A DNA stretch of 64,000 nucleotides from Rhynochetos jubatus (GCA_027574665.1 CM050673.1:8727420-8791419); one strand, 5' to 3'. Positions 1 to 12,674 are shown, counted from the first letter of the stretch. The notes: generated by a model not told the origin, from the sequence alone. Program-made: numbers and translations.

Positions 1-254
1 TTGAGGCCTGGCTTGCTCCACCCCCTGCTCTTTAGATTCTCCCGGATGTGGGCTGCATTTTGGCTGCCTGTTGGGCTGGAGCTTCTCGTGGTTTGAGGCC
101 TGGCTTGCTCCACCCCCTGCTCTTGAGATTCTCCCGGATGTGGGCTGCATTTTGGCTGCCTTTTGGGCTGGAGCTTCTTGTGGTTTGAGGCCTGGCTTGC
201 TCCATCCCCTGCTCTTGAGATTCTCCCGGATGTGGTCTGCATTTTGGCTGCCTT

Positions 255-1222
255 TTGGGCTGGAGCTTCTCGTGGTTTGAGGCCTGGCTTGCTCCACCCC
301 CTGCTCTTGAGATTCTCCCGGATGTGGGCTGCATTTTGGCTGCCTTTTGGGCTGGAGCTTCTCGTGGTTTGAGGCCTGGCTTGCTCCACCCCCTGCTCTT
401 GAGATTCTCCCGGATGTGGGCTGCATTTTGGCTGCCTTTTGGGCTGGAGATTCTCATGGTTTGAGGCCTGGCTTGCTCCACCCCCTACTCTTGAGATTCT
501 CCCGGATGTGGGCTGCATTTTGGCTGCCTTTTGGGCTGGAGCTTCTCAAGGTTTGAGGCCTGGCTTGCTCCACCCCCTGCTCTTGAGATTCTCCCGGATA
601 TGGGCTGCATTTTGGCTGCCTTTTGGGCTGGAGCTTCTCGTGGTTTGAGGCCTGGCTTGCTCCACCCCCTGCTCTTGAGATTCTCCCGGATGTGGGCTGG
701 ATTTTGGCTGCCTTTTGGGCTAGAGCTTCTCGTGGTTTGAGGCCTGGCTTGCTCCAACCCCTGCTCTTGAGATTCTCCCAGATGTGGGCTGCATTTTGGC
801 TGATTCTTGGGCTGGAGCTTCTCGTGGTTTGAGGCCAGGCTTGCTCCACCACCTGCTCTTGAGATTCTCCCGGATGTGGGCTGCATTTTGGCTGCCTTTT
901 GGGCTGGAGCTTCTCGTGGTTTGAGGCCTGGCTTGCTCCCCCCCCTGCTCTTGATATTCTCCCGGAGGTGGGCTGCATTTTGGCTGCCTGTTGGGCTGGA
1001 GCTTCTTGTGGTTTGAGGCCTGGCTTTCTCCACCCCCTGCTCTTGAGATTCTCTCGGATGTGGGCTGCATTTTGGCTGCCTTTTGGGCTGGAGATTCTCG
1101 TGGTTTGAGGCCTGGCTTGCTCCACCCCCTGCTCTTGAGATTCTCCCGGATGTGGGCTGCATTTTGGCTGCCTTTTGGGCTGGAGCTTCTCCTGGTTTGA
1201 GGCCTGGCTTGCTCCACCCCCT
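255..1222 (+). repeat. first copy of a 55-monomer-offset duplication
   Basis: This stretch matches 5,314-6,281 at an offset of 5,059 bp, which is 55 monomers minus the base lost near 4,639. The same rare variants appear in the same order: a GGAGATTCTCATGG monomer, then a CCCCCTACTC monomer, a CAAGG monomer, a GGATATGGG monomer, GGGCTAGAGC, CTCCAACCCC, the GATTCTTGGG unit, GGCCAGGC and GGCTTTCTCC. From about 1,267 the similarity continues to 6,602-7,150 at 58 monomers offset, so three monomers were gained or lost between the copies. Confidence 0.8.
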
Positions 1223-2309
1223 GCTCTTGAGATTCTCCCGGATGTGGGCTTGATTTTGGCTGCCTTTTGGGCTGGAGCTTCTCATGGTTTGAGGCCTGGC
1301 TTGCTCCACCCCCTGCTCTTGAGATTCTCCCGGATGTGGGCTGCATTTTGGCTGCCTGTTGGGCTGGAGCTTCTTGTGGTTTGAGGCCTGGTTTGCTCCA
1401 CCCCCTGCTCTTGAAATTGTCCCGGATGTGGGCTGCATTTTGGCTGCCTTTTGGGCTGGAGCTTCTCGTGGTTTGAGGCCTGGCTTGCTCCACCCCCTGC
1501 TCTTGATATTCTCCCGGATGTGGGCTGCATTTTGGCTGCCTTTTGGGCTGGAGCTTCTCGTGGTTTGAGGCCTGGCTTGCTCCACCCCCTGCTCTTGATA
1601 TTCTCCCGGATGTGGGCTGCATGTTGGCTGCCTTTTGGGCTGGAGCTTCTCGTGGTTTGAGGCCTGGCTTGCTCCACCCCCTGCTCTTGAGATTCTCCCG
1701 GATGTGGGCTCCATTTTGGCTGCCTTTTGGGCTGGAGCTTCTCGTGGTTTGAGGCCTGGCTTGCTCCACCCCCTGCTCTTTATTTTCTCCCGGATGTGGG
1801 CTGGATTTTGGCTGCCTTTTGGGCTGCAGCTTCCCGTGGTTTGAGGCCTGGCTTGCTCCACCCCCTGCTCTTGAGATTCTCCCGGATGTGGGCTGCATTT
1901 TGGCTGCCTGTTGGGCTGGAGCTTCTTGCGGTTTGAGGCCTGGCTTGCTCCACCCCCTGCTCTTGAGATTCTCCCGGATGTGGGCTGCATTTTGGCTGAT
2001 TCTTGGGCTAGAGCTTCTCGTGGTTTGAGGCCAGGCTTGCTCCACCCCCTGCTCTTGAGATTCTCCCGGATGCGGGCTGCATTTTGGCTGCCTTTTGGGC
2101 TGGAGCTTCTCAAGGTTTGAGGCCTGGCTTGCTCCACCCCCTTCTCTTGAGATTCTCCCGGAGGTGGGCTGCATTTTGGCTGCCTTTTGGGCTGGAGCTT
2201 CTCAAGGTTTGAGGCCTGGCTTGCTCCACCCCCTGCTCTTGAGATTCTCCCGGATGTGGGCTGCATTTTGGCTGCCTGTTGGGCTGGAGCTTCTTGTGGT
2301 TTGAGGCCT

Positions 2310-4362
2310 GGCTTGCTCCACCCCCTGCTCTTGAGATTCTCTCGGATGTGGGCTGCATTTTGGCTGCCTGTTGGGCTGGAGCTTCTCGTGGTTTGAGGCC
2401 TGGCTTGCTCCACCCCCTGCTCTTTAGATTCTCCCGGATGTGGGCTGCATTTTGGCTGCCTTTAGGGCTGGAGCTTCTCGTGGTTTGAGGCCTGGCTTGC
2501 TCCACCCCCTGCTCTTGAGATTCTCCCGGATGTGGGCTGCATTTTGGCTGCCTTTTGGGCTGGAGCTTCTCGTGGTTTGAGGCCTGGCTTGCTCCACCCC
2601 CTGCTCTTGAGATTCTCCCGGATGTGGGCTGCATTTTGGCTGCCTTTAGGGCTGGAGCTTCTCGTGGTTTGAGGCCTGGCTTGCTCCACCCCCTGCTCTT
2701 GAGATTCTCCCGGATGTGGGCTGCATTTTGGCTGCCTTTTGGGCTGGAGCTTCTCGTGGTTTGAGGCCTGGCTTGCTCCACCCCCTGCTCTTGAGATTCT
2801 CCCGGATGTGGGCTGCATTTTGGCTGCCTTTTGGGCTGGAGCTTCTCGTGGTTTGAGGCCTGGTTTGCTCCACCCCCTGCTCTTGAGATTCTCCCGGATG
2901 TGGGCTGCATTTTGGCTGCCTTTTGGGCTGGAGATTCTCATGGTTTGAGGCCTGGCTTGCTCCACGCCCTGCTCTTGAGATTCTCCCGGATGTGGGCTGC
3001 ATTTTGGCTGCCTTTTGGGCTGGAGGTTCTCAAGGTTTGAGGCCTGGCTTGCTCCACCCCCTGCTCTTGAGATTCTCCCGGATATGGGCTGCATTTTGGC
3101 TGCCTTTTGGGCTGGAGCTTCTCGTGGTTTGAGGCCTGGCTTGCTCCACCCCCTGCTCTTGAGATTCTCCCGGATGTGGGCTGGATTTTGGCTGCCTTTT
3201 GGGCTGGAGCTTCTCGTGGTTTGAGGCCTGGCTTGCTCCACCCCCTGCTCTTGAGATTCTCCCAGATGTGGGCTGCATTTTGGCTGATTCTTGGGCTGGA
3301 GCTTCTCGTGGTTTGAGGCCAGGCTTGCTCCACCCCCTGCTCTTGAGATTCTCTCGGATGTGGGCTGCATTTTGGCTGCCTGTTGGGCTGGAGCTTCTCG
3401 TGGTTTGAGGCCTGGCTTGCTCCACCCCCTGCTCTTTAGATTCTCCCGGATGTGGGCTGCATTTTGGCTGCCTTTAGGGCTGGAGCTTCTCGTGGTTTGA
3501 GGCCTGGCTTGCTCCACCCCCTGCTCTTGAGATTCTCCCGGATGTGGGCTGCATTTTGGCTGCCTTTTGGGCTGGAGCTTCTCGTGGTTTGAGGCCTGGC
3601 TTGCTCCACCCCCTGCTCTTGAGATTCTCCCGGATGTGGGCTGCATTTTGGCTGCCTTTAGGGCTGGAGCTTCTCGTGGTTTGAGGCCTGGCTTGCTCCA
3701 CCCCCTGCTCTTGAGATTCTCCCGGATGTGGGCTGCATTTTGGCTGCCTTTTGGGCTGGAGCTTCTCGTGGTTTGAGGCCTGGCTTGCTCCACCCCCTGC
3801 TCTTGAGATTCTCCCGGATGTGGGCTGCATTTTGGCTGCCTTTTGGGCTGGAGCTTCTCGTGGTTTGAGGCCTGGTTTGCTCCACCCCCTGCTCTTGAGA
3901 TTCTCCCGGATGTGGGCTGCATTTTGGCTGCCTTTTGGGCTGGAGATTCTCATGGTTTGAGGCCTGGCTTGCTCCACGCCCTGCTCTTGAGATTCTCCCG
4001 GATGTGGGCTGCATTTTGGCTGCCTTTTGGGCTGGAGGTTCTCAAGGTTTGAGGCCTGGCTTGCTCCACCCCCTGCTCTTGAGATTCTCCCGGATATGGG
4101 CTGCATTTTGGCTGCCTTTTGGGCTGGAGCTTCTCGTGGTTTGAGGCCTGGCTTGCTCCACCCCCTGCTCTTGAGATTCTCCCGGATGTGGGCTGGATTT
4201 TGGCTGCCTTTTGGGCTGGAGCTTCTCGTGGTTTGAGGCCTGGCTTGCTCCACCCCCTGCTCTTGAGATTCTCCTGGATGTGGGCTGCATTTTGGGTGAT
4301 TCTTGGGCTGGAGCTTCTCGTGGTTTGAGGCCAGGCTTGCTCCACCCCCTGCTCTTGAGATT
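2310..4362 (+). repeat. 11-monomer (1,012-bp) tandem duplication
   Basis: Bases 2,310-3,350 recur at 3,322-4,362 with a 1,012-bp shift, exactly 11 monomers. Diagnostic monomers appear in the same order in both copies: CTTTAGATTC, two CCTTTAGGGCTGG units two monomers apart, GGTTTGCTCC, GGAGATTCTCATGG, CCACGCCC, GGAGGTTCTCAAGG, GGATATGGG, GCTGGATTTTGG, the GATTCTTGGG unit and GGCCAGGC. Differences are few and lie near the end (CCAGATG versus CTGGATG, and GGCTGATT versus GGGTGATT, near 3,264 and 4,276). This looks like recent unequal exchange. Confidence 0.92.
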
Positions 4363-5313
4363 CTCCCGGATGTGGGCTGCATTTTGGCTGCCTTTTGGGC
4401 TGGAGCTTCTCGTGGTTTGAGGCCTGGCTTGCTCCACCCCCTGCTCTTGAGATTCTCCCGGAGGTGGGCTGCATTTTGGCTGCCTGTTGGGCTGGAGCTT
4501 CTTGTGGTTTGAGGCCTGGCTTGCTCCACCCCCTGCTCTTGAGATTCTCTCGGAGGTGGGCTGCATTTTGGCTGCCTTTTGGGCTGGAGATTCTCGTGGT
4601 TTGAGGCCTGGCTTGCTCCACCCCCTGCTCTTGAGATTCCCCGGATGTGGGCTGCATTTTGGCTGCCTTTTGGGCTGGAGCTTCTTGTGGTTTGAGGCCT
4701 GGCTTGCTCCACCCCCTGCTCTTGAGATTCTCCCGGAGGTGGGCTGCATTTTGGCTGCCTTTTGGGCTGCAGCTTCCCGTGGTTTGAGGCCTGGCTTGCT
4801 CCACCCCCTGCTCTTGAGGTTCTCCCGGATGTGGGCTGGATTTTGGCTGCCTTTTGGGCTGGAGCTTCTCATGGTTTGAGGCCTGGCTTGCTCCACCCCC
4901 TGCTCTTGAGATTCTCCCGGATGTGGGCTGCATTTTGGCTGCCTTTTGGGCTGGAGCTTCTCAAGGTTTGAGGCCTGGCTTGCTCCACCCCCTGCTCTTT
5001 AGATTCTCCCGGATGTGGGCTGCATTTTGGCTGCCTGTTGGGCTGGAGCTTCTCGTGGTTTGAGGCCTGGCTTGCTCCACCCCCTGCTCTTGAGATTCTC
5101 CCGGATGTGGGCTGCATTTTGGCTGCCTTTTTGGCTGGACCTTCTTGTGGTTTGAGGCCTGGCTTGCTCCACCCCCTGCTCTTGAGATTCTCCCGGATGT
5201 GGGCTCCATTTTGGCTGCCTTTAGGGCTGGAGCTTCTCGTGGTTTGAGGCCTGGCTTGCTCCACCCCCTGCTCTTGAGATTCTCCCGGAGGTGGGCTGCA
5301 TTTTGGCTGCCTT

Positions 5314-6281
5314 TTGGGCTGGAGCTTCTCGTGGTTTGAGGCCTGGCTTGCTCCACCCCCTGCTCTTGAGATTCTCCCGGATGTGGGCTGCATTTTGGCT
5401 GCCTTTTGGGCTGGAGCTTCTCGTGGTTTGAGGCCTGGCTTGCTCCACCCCCTGCTCTTGAGATTCTCCCGGATGTGGGCTGCATTTTGGCTGCCTTTTG
5501 GGCTGGAGATTCTCATGGTTTGAGGCCTGGCTTGCTCCACCCCCTACTCTTGAGATTCTCCCGGATGTGGGCTGCATTTTGGCTGCCTTTTGGGCTGGAG
5601 CTTCTCAAGGTTTGAGGCCTGGCTTGCTCCACCCCCTGCTCTTGAGATTCTCCCGGATATGGGCTGCATTTTGGCTGCCTTTTGGGCTGGAGCTTCTCGT
5701 GGTTTGAGGCCTGGCTTGCTCCACCCCCTGCTCTTGAGATTCTCCCGGATGTGGGCTGGATTTTGGCTGCCTTTTGGGCTAGAGCTTCTCGTGGTTTGAG
5801 GCCTGGCTTGCTCCAACCCCTGCTCTTGAGATTCTCCCAGATGTGGGCTGCATTTTGGCTGATTCTTGGGCTGGAGCTTCTCGTGGTTTGAGGCCAGGCT
5901 TGCTCCACCCCCTGCTCTTGAGATTCTCCCGGATGTGGGCTGCATTTTGGCTGCCTTTTGGGCTGGAGCTTCTTGTGGTTTGAGGCCTGGCTTGCTCCAC
6001 CCCCTGCTCTTGATATTCTCCCGGAGGTGGGCTGCATTTTGGCTGCCTGTTGGGCTGGAGCTTCTTGTGGTTTGAGGCCTGGCTTTCTCCACCCCCTGCT
6101 CTTGAGATTCTCTCGGATGTGGGCTGCATTTTGGCTGCCTTTTGGGCTGGAGATTCTCGTGGTTTGAGGCCTGGCTTGCTCCACCCCCTGCTCTTGAAAT
6201 TGTCCCGGATGTGGGCTGCATTTTGGCTCCCTTTTGGGCTGGAGCTTCTCGTGGTTTGAGGCCTGGCTTGCTCCACCCCCT
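5314..6281 (+). repeat. second copy of the 55-monomer-offset duplication
   Basis: Partner of 255-1,222, with the same ordered series of rare monomer variants and only a few substitutions (for example CTTGTGG for CTCGTGG near 5,970 and GAAATTGTCC near 6,195). The second half of the original block reappears at 6,602-7,150, after three extra monomers at about 6,326-6,600. Confidence 0.8.
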
Positions 6282-9200
6282 GCTCTTGAGATTCTCCCGG
6301 ATGTGGGCTGCATTTTGGCTGCATTTTGGGCTGGAGCTTCTCCTGGTTTGAGGCCTGGCTTGCTCCACCCCCTGCTCTTGAGATTCTCCTGGATGTGGGC
6401 TGCATTTTGGCTGATTCTTGGGCTGGAGCTTCTCGTGGTTTGAGGCCAGGCTTGCTCCACCCCCTGCTCTTGAGATTCTCCCGGATGTGGGCTGAATTTT
6501 GGCTGCCTTTAGGGCTGGAGCTTCTCGTGGTTTGAGGCCTGGCTTGCTCCACCCCCTGCTCTTGAGATTCTCCCGGATGTGGGCTTGATTTTGGCTGCCT
6601 TTTGGGCTGGAGCTTCTCATGGTTTGAGGCCTGGCTTGCTCCACCCCCTGCTCTTGAGATTCTCCCGGATGTGGGCTGCATTTTGGCTGCCTGTTGGGCT
6701 GGAGCTTCTTGTGGTTTGAGGCCTGGTTTGCTCCACCCCCTGCTCTTGAAATTGTCCCGGATGTGGGCTGCATTTTGGCTGCATTTTGGGCTGGAGCTTC
6801 TCGTGGTTTGAGGCCTGGCTTGCTCCACCCCCTGCTCTTGAGATTCTCCCGGATGTGGGCTGCATTTTGGCTGCCTTTTGGGCTGGAGCTTCTCGTGGTT
6901 TGAGGCCTGGCTTGCTCCACCCCCTGCTCTTGATATTCTCCCGGATGTGGGCTGCATGTTGGCTGCCTTTTGGGCTGGAGCTTCTCGTGGTTTGAGGCCT
7001 GGCTTGCTCCAGCCCCTGCTCTTGAGATTCTCCCGGATGTGGGCTGCATTTTGGCTGCATTTTGGGCTGGAGCTTCTCGTGGTTTGAGGCCTGGCTTGCT
7101 CCACCCCCTGCTCTTGAGATTCTCCCGGATGTGGGCTGCATTTTGGCTGCCTTTTGGGCTGGAGTTTCTCAAGGTTTGAGGCCTGGCTTGCTCCACCCCC
7201 TGCTCTTGAGATTCTCCCGGATGTGGGCTGCATTTTGGCTGCCTGTTGGGCTGGAGCTTCTTGTGGTTTGAGGCCTGGCTTGCTCCACCCCCTGCTCTTG
7301 AGATTCTCCTGGATGTGGGCTGCATTTTGGCTGATTCTTGGGCTGGAGCTTCTCGTGGTTTGAGGCCAGGCTTGCTCCACCCCCTGCTCTTGAGATTCTC
7401 CCGGATGTGGGCTGCATTTTGGCTGCCTTTTGGGCTGGAGCTTCTCGTGGTTTGAGGCCTGGCTTGCTCCCCCCCCTGCTCTTGATATTCTCCCGGATGT
7501 GGGCTGCATTTTGGCTGCCTTTAGGGCTGGAGCTTCTCATGGTTTGAGGCCTGGCTTGCTCCACCCCCTGCTCTTGAGATTCTCCCGGATGTGGGCTGCA
7601 TTTTGGCTGCCTGTTGGGCTGGAGCTTCTTGTGGTTTGAGGCCTGGCTTGCTCCACCCCCTGCTCTTGAGATTCTCCCGGATGTGGGCTGCATTTTGGCT
7701 GCCTTTTGGGCTGGAGCTTCTCAAGGTTTGAGGCCTGGCTTGCTCCACCCCCTGCTCTTGAGATTCTCCCGGATATGGGCTGCATTTTGGCTGCCTTTTG
7801 GGCTGGAGTTTCTCAAGGTTTGAGGCCTGGCTTGCTCCACCCCCTGCTCTTGAGATTCTCCCGGATGTGGGCTGCATTTTGGCTGCCTTTTGGGCTGGAG
7901 CTTCTCAAGGTTTGAGGCCTGGCTTGCTCCACCCCCTGCTCTTGAGATTCTCCCGGATATGGGCTGCATTTTGGCTGCCTTTTGGGCTGGAGTTTCTCGT
8001 GGTTTGAGGCCTGGCTTGCTCCACCCCCTGCTCTTGAGATTCTCCCGGATGTGGGCTGCATTTTGGCTGCCTGTTGGGCTGGAGCTTCTTGTGGTTTGAG
8101 GCCTGGCTTGCTCCACCCCCTGCTCTTGAGATTCTCCCGGATGTGGGCTGCATTTTGGCTGCCTTTAGGGCTGGAGCTTCTTGTGGTTTGAGGCCTGGCT
8201 TGCTCCACCCCCTGCTCTTGAGATTCTCCCGGATGTGGGCTGCATTTTGGCTGCCTTTTGGGCTGGAGCTTCTCAAGGTTTGAGGCCTGGCTTGCTCCAC
8301 CCCCTGCTCTTGAGATTCTCCCGGATATGGGCTGCATTTTGGCTGCCTTTTGGGCTGGAGCTTCTCGTGGTTTGAGGCCTGGCTTGCTCCACCCCCTGCT
8401 CTTGAGATTCTCCCGGAGGTGGGCTGCATTTTGGCTGCCTTTTGGGCTGCAGCTTCCCGTGGTTTGAGGCCTGGCTTGCTCCACCCCCTGCTCTTGAGAT
8501 TCTCCCGGATGTGGGCTGCATTTTGGCTGCCTGTTGGGCTGGAGCTTCTTGTGGTTTGAGGCCTGGCTTGCTCCACCCCCTGCTCTTGAGATTCTCCCGG
8601 ATGTGGGCTGCATTTTGGCTGCCTTTTGGGCTGGAGCTTCTCGTGGTTTGAGGCCTGGCTTGCTCCACCCCCTGCTCTTGAGATTCTCCCGGATGTGGGC
8701 TGCATTTTGGCTGCCTTTTGGGCTGGAGCTTCTTGTGGTTTGAGGCCTGGCTTGCTCCACCCCCTGCTCTTGAGATTCTCCCGGAGGTGGGCTGCATTTT
8801 GGCTGCTTTTTGGGCTGGAGATTCTCATGGTTTGAGGCCTGGCTTGCTCCACGCCCTGCTCTTGAGATTCTCCCGGATGTGGGCTGCATTTTGGCTGCCT
8901 TTTGGGCTGGAGCTTCTCAAGGTTTGAGGCCTGGCTTGCTCCACCCCCTGCTCTTGAGATTCTCCCGGACATGGGCTGCATTTTGGCTGCCTCTTGGGCT
9001 GGAGCTTCTCATGGTTTGAGGCCTGGCTTGCTCCACCCCCTGCTCTTGAGATTCTCCCGGACATGGGCTGCATTTTGGCTGCCTCTTGGGCTGGAGCTTC
9101 TCATGGTTTGAGGCCTGGCTTGCTCCACCCCCTGCTCTTGAGATTCACCCAGATGTGGGCTGCATTTTGGCTGATTCTTGGGCTGGAGCTTCTCGTGGTT

Positions 9201-10097
9201 TGAGGCCTGGCTTGCTCCACCCCCTGCTCTTGAGATTCTCCCGGATGTGGGCTGCATTTTGGCTGCCTTTTGGGCTGGAGCTTCTCGTGGTTTGAGGCCT
9301 GGCTTGCTCCAACCCCTGCTCTTGAGATTCTCCCGGAGGTGGGCTGCATTTTGGCTGCCTTTTGGGCTGGATCTTCTAAAGGTTTGAGGTCTGGCTTGCT
9401 CCATCCCCTGCTCTTGAGATGCTCCCGGAGGTGGGCTGCATTTTGGCTGCCTTTTGGGCTGGAGCTTCTCGTGGTTTGAGGCCTGGCTTGCTCCACCCCC
9501 TGCTCTTGAGATTCTCCCGGAGGTGGGCTGCATTTTGGCTGCCTTTTGGGCTGGAGCTTCTCGTGGTTTGAGGCCTGGCTTGCTCCACCCCCTGCTCTTG
9601 AGATTCTCCCGGAGGTGGGCTGCATTTTGGCTGCCTTTTGGGCTGGAGCTTCTCGTGGTTTGAGGCCTGGCTTGCTCCAGCCCCTGCTCTTGAGATTCTC
9701 CCAGATGTGGGCTGCATTTTGGCTGCCTTTTGGGCTGGAGCTTCTCGTGGTTTGAGGCCTGGCTTGCTCCACCCCCTGCTCTTGAGATTCTCCCGGAGGT
9801 GGGCTGCATTTTGGCTGCCTTTTGGGCTGGAGCTTCTCGTGGTTTGAGGCCTGGCTTGCTCCACCCCCTGCTCTTGAGATTCTCCCTGAGGTGGGCTGCA
9901 TTTTGGCTGCCTTTTGGGCTGGAGCTTCTCGTGGTTTGAGGCCTGGCTTGCTCCACCCCCTGCTCTTGAGATTCTCCCGGATGTGGGCTGGATTTTGGCT
10001 GCCTTTTGGGCTGGAGCTTCTCATGATTTGAGGCCTGGCTTGCTCCACCCCCTGCTCTTGAGATTCTCCCGGATGTGGGCTGAATTTTGGCTGCCTT

Positions 10098-11300
10098 TTG
10101 GGCTGGAGCTTCTTGTGGTTTGAGCCCTGGCTTGCTCCATCCCCTACTCTTCATATTCTCCTGTATGTGGTTAGGATTTTGGCTGAATTTTGGGCTGGAG
10201 CTTCTCGTGGTTTGAGGCCTGGTTTGCTCCACCACCTGCTCTTGAGATTCTCCCGGATGTTTGCTGCATTTTGGCTGCTTTTTGGGCTGGAGCTTCTCGT
10301 GGTTTGAGGCCTGGATTTCCTCCACCCCCTGCTCTTGAGATTCTCCCGGATGTGGGCTGGATTTTGGCTCCCTTGTGGGCTGGAACTTCTCGAGGTTGGA
10401 GGCGTGGCTTGCTCCACCCCTTGCTTTTGAGATTCTCCCGGATGTGGGGTGCATTTTGGCTTTCTTTTGGGCTGGAGCTTCTCATGGTTTGAGGCCTGGC
10501 TTGCTCCAACCCCTGCTCTTGAGATTCTCCCGGATGTGGGCTGCATTTTGGCTGCCTTTTGGGCTGGAGCTTCTCGTTGTTTGAGGCCTGCCTTGCTCCA
10601 CCCCTTGCTCTTGATATTCTCCCAGATGTGGGCTGGATTTTGGCTGACTTTTGGGCTGGAGCTTCTCGTGGTTTGAGGCCTGTCTTGCTCCACCCCCTGC
10701 TCTTGAGATTCTCCCGGAGGTGGGCTGCATTTTGGCTGCCTTTTGGGCTGGAGCTTCTCGTGGTTTGAGGCCTGCCTTCCTCCAACCCCTGCTCTTGACA
10801 TTCTCCGGATATGGGCTGCATTTTGGCTGATTTTTGGGCTGGAGCTTCTCGTGGTTTGAGGCCTGGCTTCCTCCACCCCCTGCTCTTGAGATTCTCCCAG
10901 ATGTGGGCTTCATTTTGGCTGCCTTTTGGGCTGGAGCTTCTCATGGTTTGAGGCCTGGCTTGCTCCAACCCCTCCTCTTGAGATTCTCCCGGATGTGGGC
11001 TGGATTTTGGCTGCATTTTCCGCTGGAGATTCTCATGGTTTGAGGCCTGGCTTGCTCCACCCCCTGCTCTTGATATTTTCCCGGATGTGGGCTGCATTTT
11101 GGCTGCCTGTTGGGCTGGAGCTTCTCGTGGTTAGAGGCCTGCCTTCCTCCAACCCCTGCTCTTGGCATTCTCCGGATACGGGCTGAATTTTGGCTGATTT
11201 TTGGGCTGGAGTTTCTCGTGGTTTGAGGTCTGGCTTGCTCCACCCCCTGCTCTTGATATTCTCCCGGATGTGGGCTGCATTATGGCTGCCTTTTTGGGCT
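10098..11300 (+). repeat. diverged monomer block
   Basis: Thirteen or so monomers that are clearly more diverged than their surroundings, still in 92-bp register. Examples are the unit near 10,140-10,180 (CTACTCTTCATATTCTCC, then TGTATGTGGTTAGG), GGCCTGGATTTCCTCC with an extra base near 10,310, GAGGTTGGAGGCGTGG near 10,392, and two monomers lacking a base at CTCCGGATA (near 10,803 and 11,173). An extra T lies near 11,290. Similar diverged units recur near 14,200-14,510 and 21,290-21,600. The block separates the homogeneous left domain from the mixed central domain and could be an old array edge. Confidence 0.75.
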
Positions 11301-12674
11301 GGAAATTCTCGTGGTTTGAGGCCTGGCTTGCTCCACCCCCTGCTCTTGAGATTCTCCCGGAGGTGGGCTGCATTTTGGCTGCCTTTTGGGCTGGAGCTTC
11401 TCGTTGTTTGGGGAATGGCTGGCTCCACCCCCTGCTCTTGAGATTCTCCCGGATGTTGGCTGCATTTTGGCTGCCTTTTGGGCTGGAGCTTCTCGTGGTT
11501 TGAGGCCTGGCTTGCTCCACCCCCTGCTCTTGAGATTCTCCCAGATGTGGGCTGCATTTTGGCTGCCTTTTGGGCTGGAGCTTCTCCTGGTTTGAGGCCT
11601 GGCTTGCTCCAGCCCCTGCTCTTGAGATTCTCAAGGATGTGGGCTGCATTTTGGGTGCATTTTGGGCTGGAGCTTCTCGTGATTAGAGGCCTGGCTTGCT
11701 CCACCCCCTGCTCTTGAGATTCTCCCGGAGGTGGGCTGCATTTTCGCTGCCTGTTGGGCTGGAGCTTCTCGTGGTTTGAGGCCTGGCTTGCTCCACCCCC
11801 TGCTCTTGAGATTCTCCCGGAGGTGGGCTGCATTTTGGCTGCCTTTTGGGCTGGAGCTTCTCGTGGTTTGAGGCCTGGCTTGCTCCACCCCCTGCTCTTG
11901 AGATTCTCCCGGAGGTGGGCTGCATTTTGGCTGCCTTTTGGGCTGGAGCTTCTCGTGGTTTGAGGCCTGGCTTGCTCCAACCCCTCCTCTTGAGATTCTC
12001 CCGGATGTGGGCTGGATTTTGGCTGCATTTTGGGCTGGAGATTCTCATGGTTTGAGGCCTGGCTTGCTCCACACTCTGCTCTTGAGATTCTCCCGGATGT
12101 GAGCTGGATTTTGGCTGCCTTTTGAACTGGAGCTTCCCGTGGTTTGAGGCCTGGCTTGCTCCACCAACTTCTCTTGATATTCTCCCAGAATTGCGCTGGA
12201 TTTTAGCTGCCTTTTGGGCTGGAGCTTCTCGTTGTTTGGGGCATGGCTGGCTCCACCCCCTGCTCTTGAGATTCTCCCGGATGTGGGCTGCATTTTGGTT
12301 GCCTTTTGGGCTGGAGCTTCTCGTGGTTTGAGGCCTGGCTTGCTCCACCCCCTGCTCTTGAGATTCTCCCGGATGTGGGCTGCATTTTGGCTGCATTTTG
12401 GGCTGGAGCTTCTCGTGGTTTGAGGCCTGGCTTGCTCCAGCCCCTGCTCTTGAGATTCTCCCGGATGTGGGCTGCATTTTGGTTGCCTTTTGGGCTGGAG
12501 CTTCTCGTGGTTTGGGGCCTGGCTTGCTCCACCCCCTGCTCTTGAGATTCTCCCGGATGTGGGCTGCATTTTGGCTGCATTTTGGGCTGGAGCTTCTCAT
12601 GGTTTGAGGCCTGGCTTGCTCCACCCCCTGCTCTTGAGATTCTCCCGGATGTGGGCTGCATTTTGGCCGCCTTT

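Larger units (their letters stand above)
1..10097 (+). repeat. homogeneous array domain A
   Basis: About 110 monomers with low divergence and only one indel (a lost base near 4,639). Domain-typical variants include CCTGTTGGGCTGG followed by CTTCTTGTGG (near 1,000, 1,360, 2,280, 4,490, 6,700, 7,250, 8,070, 8,540) and GATTCTTGGGCTGG (near 800, 2,000, 3,290, 4,300, 5,860, 6,420, 7,330, 9,175). From about 9,330 to 9,900 nearly every monomer has GAGGTGGG instead of GATGTGGG, a run suggesting recent local conversion or amplification. Nothing but satellite is present. Confidence 0.85.

Noticed and set aside
20..30. G-quadruplex or i-motif from the C-rich CCCCCTGCTC stretch
   Set aside because: Each monomer has only one run of five C; the other tracts are two or three bases and widely spaced, so a four-tract motif is not formed within a short distance.
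71..280. A recurring 69-residue hydrophobic plus-strand peptide that could pass for a small membrane protein
   Set aside because: It recurs every 92 bp with overlap, starts at a TTG and ends at the repeat's own TGA. It is the repeat read across about 2.3 monomers, not a gene family.
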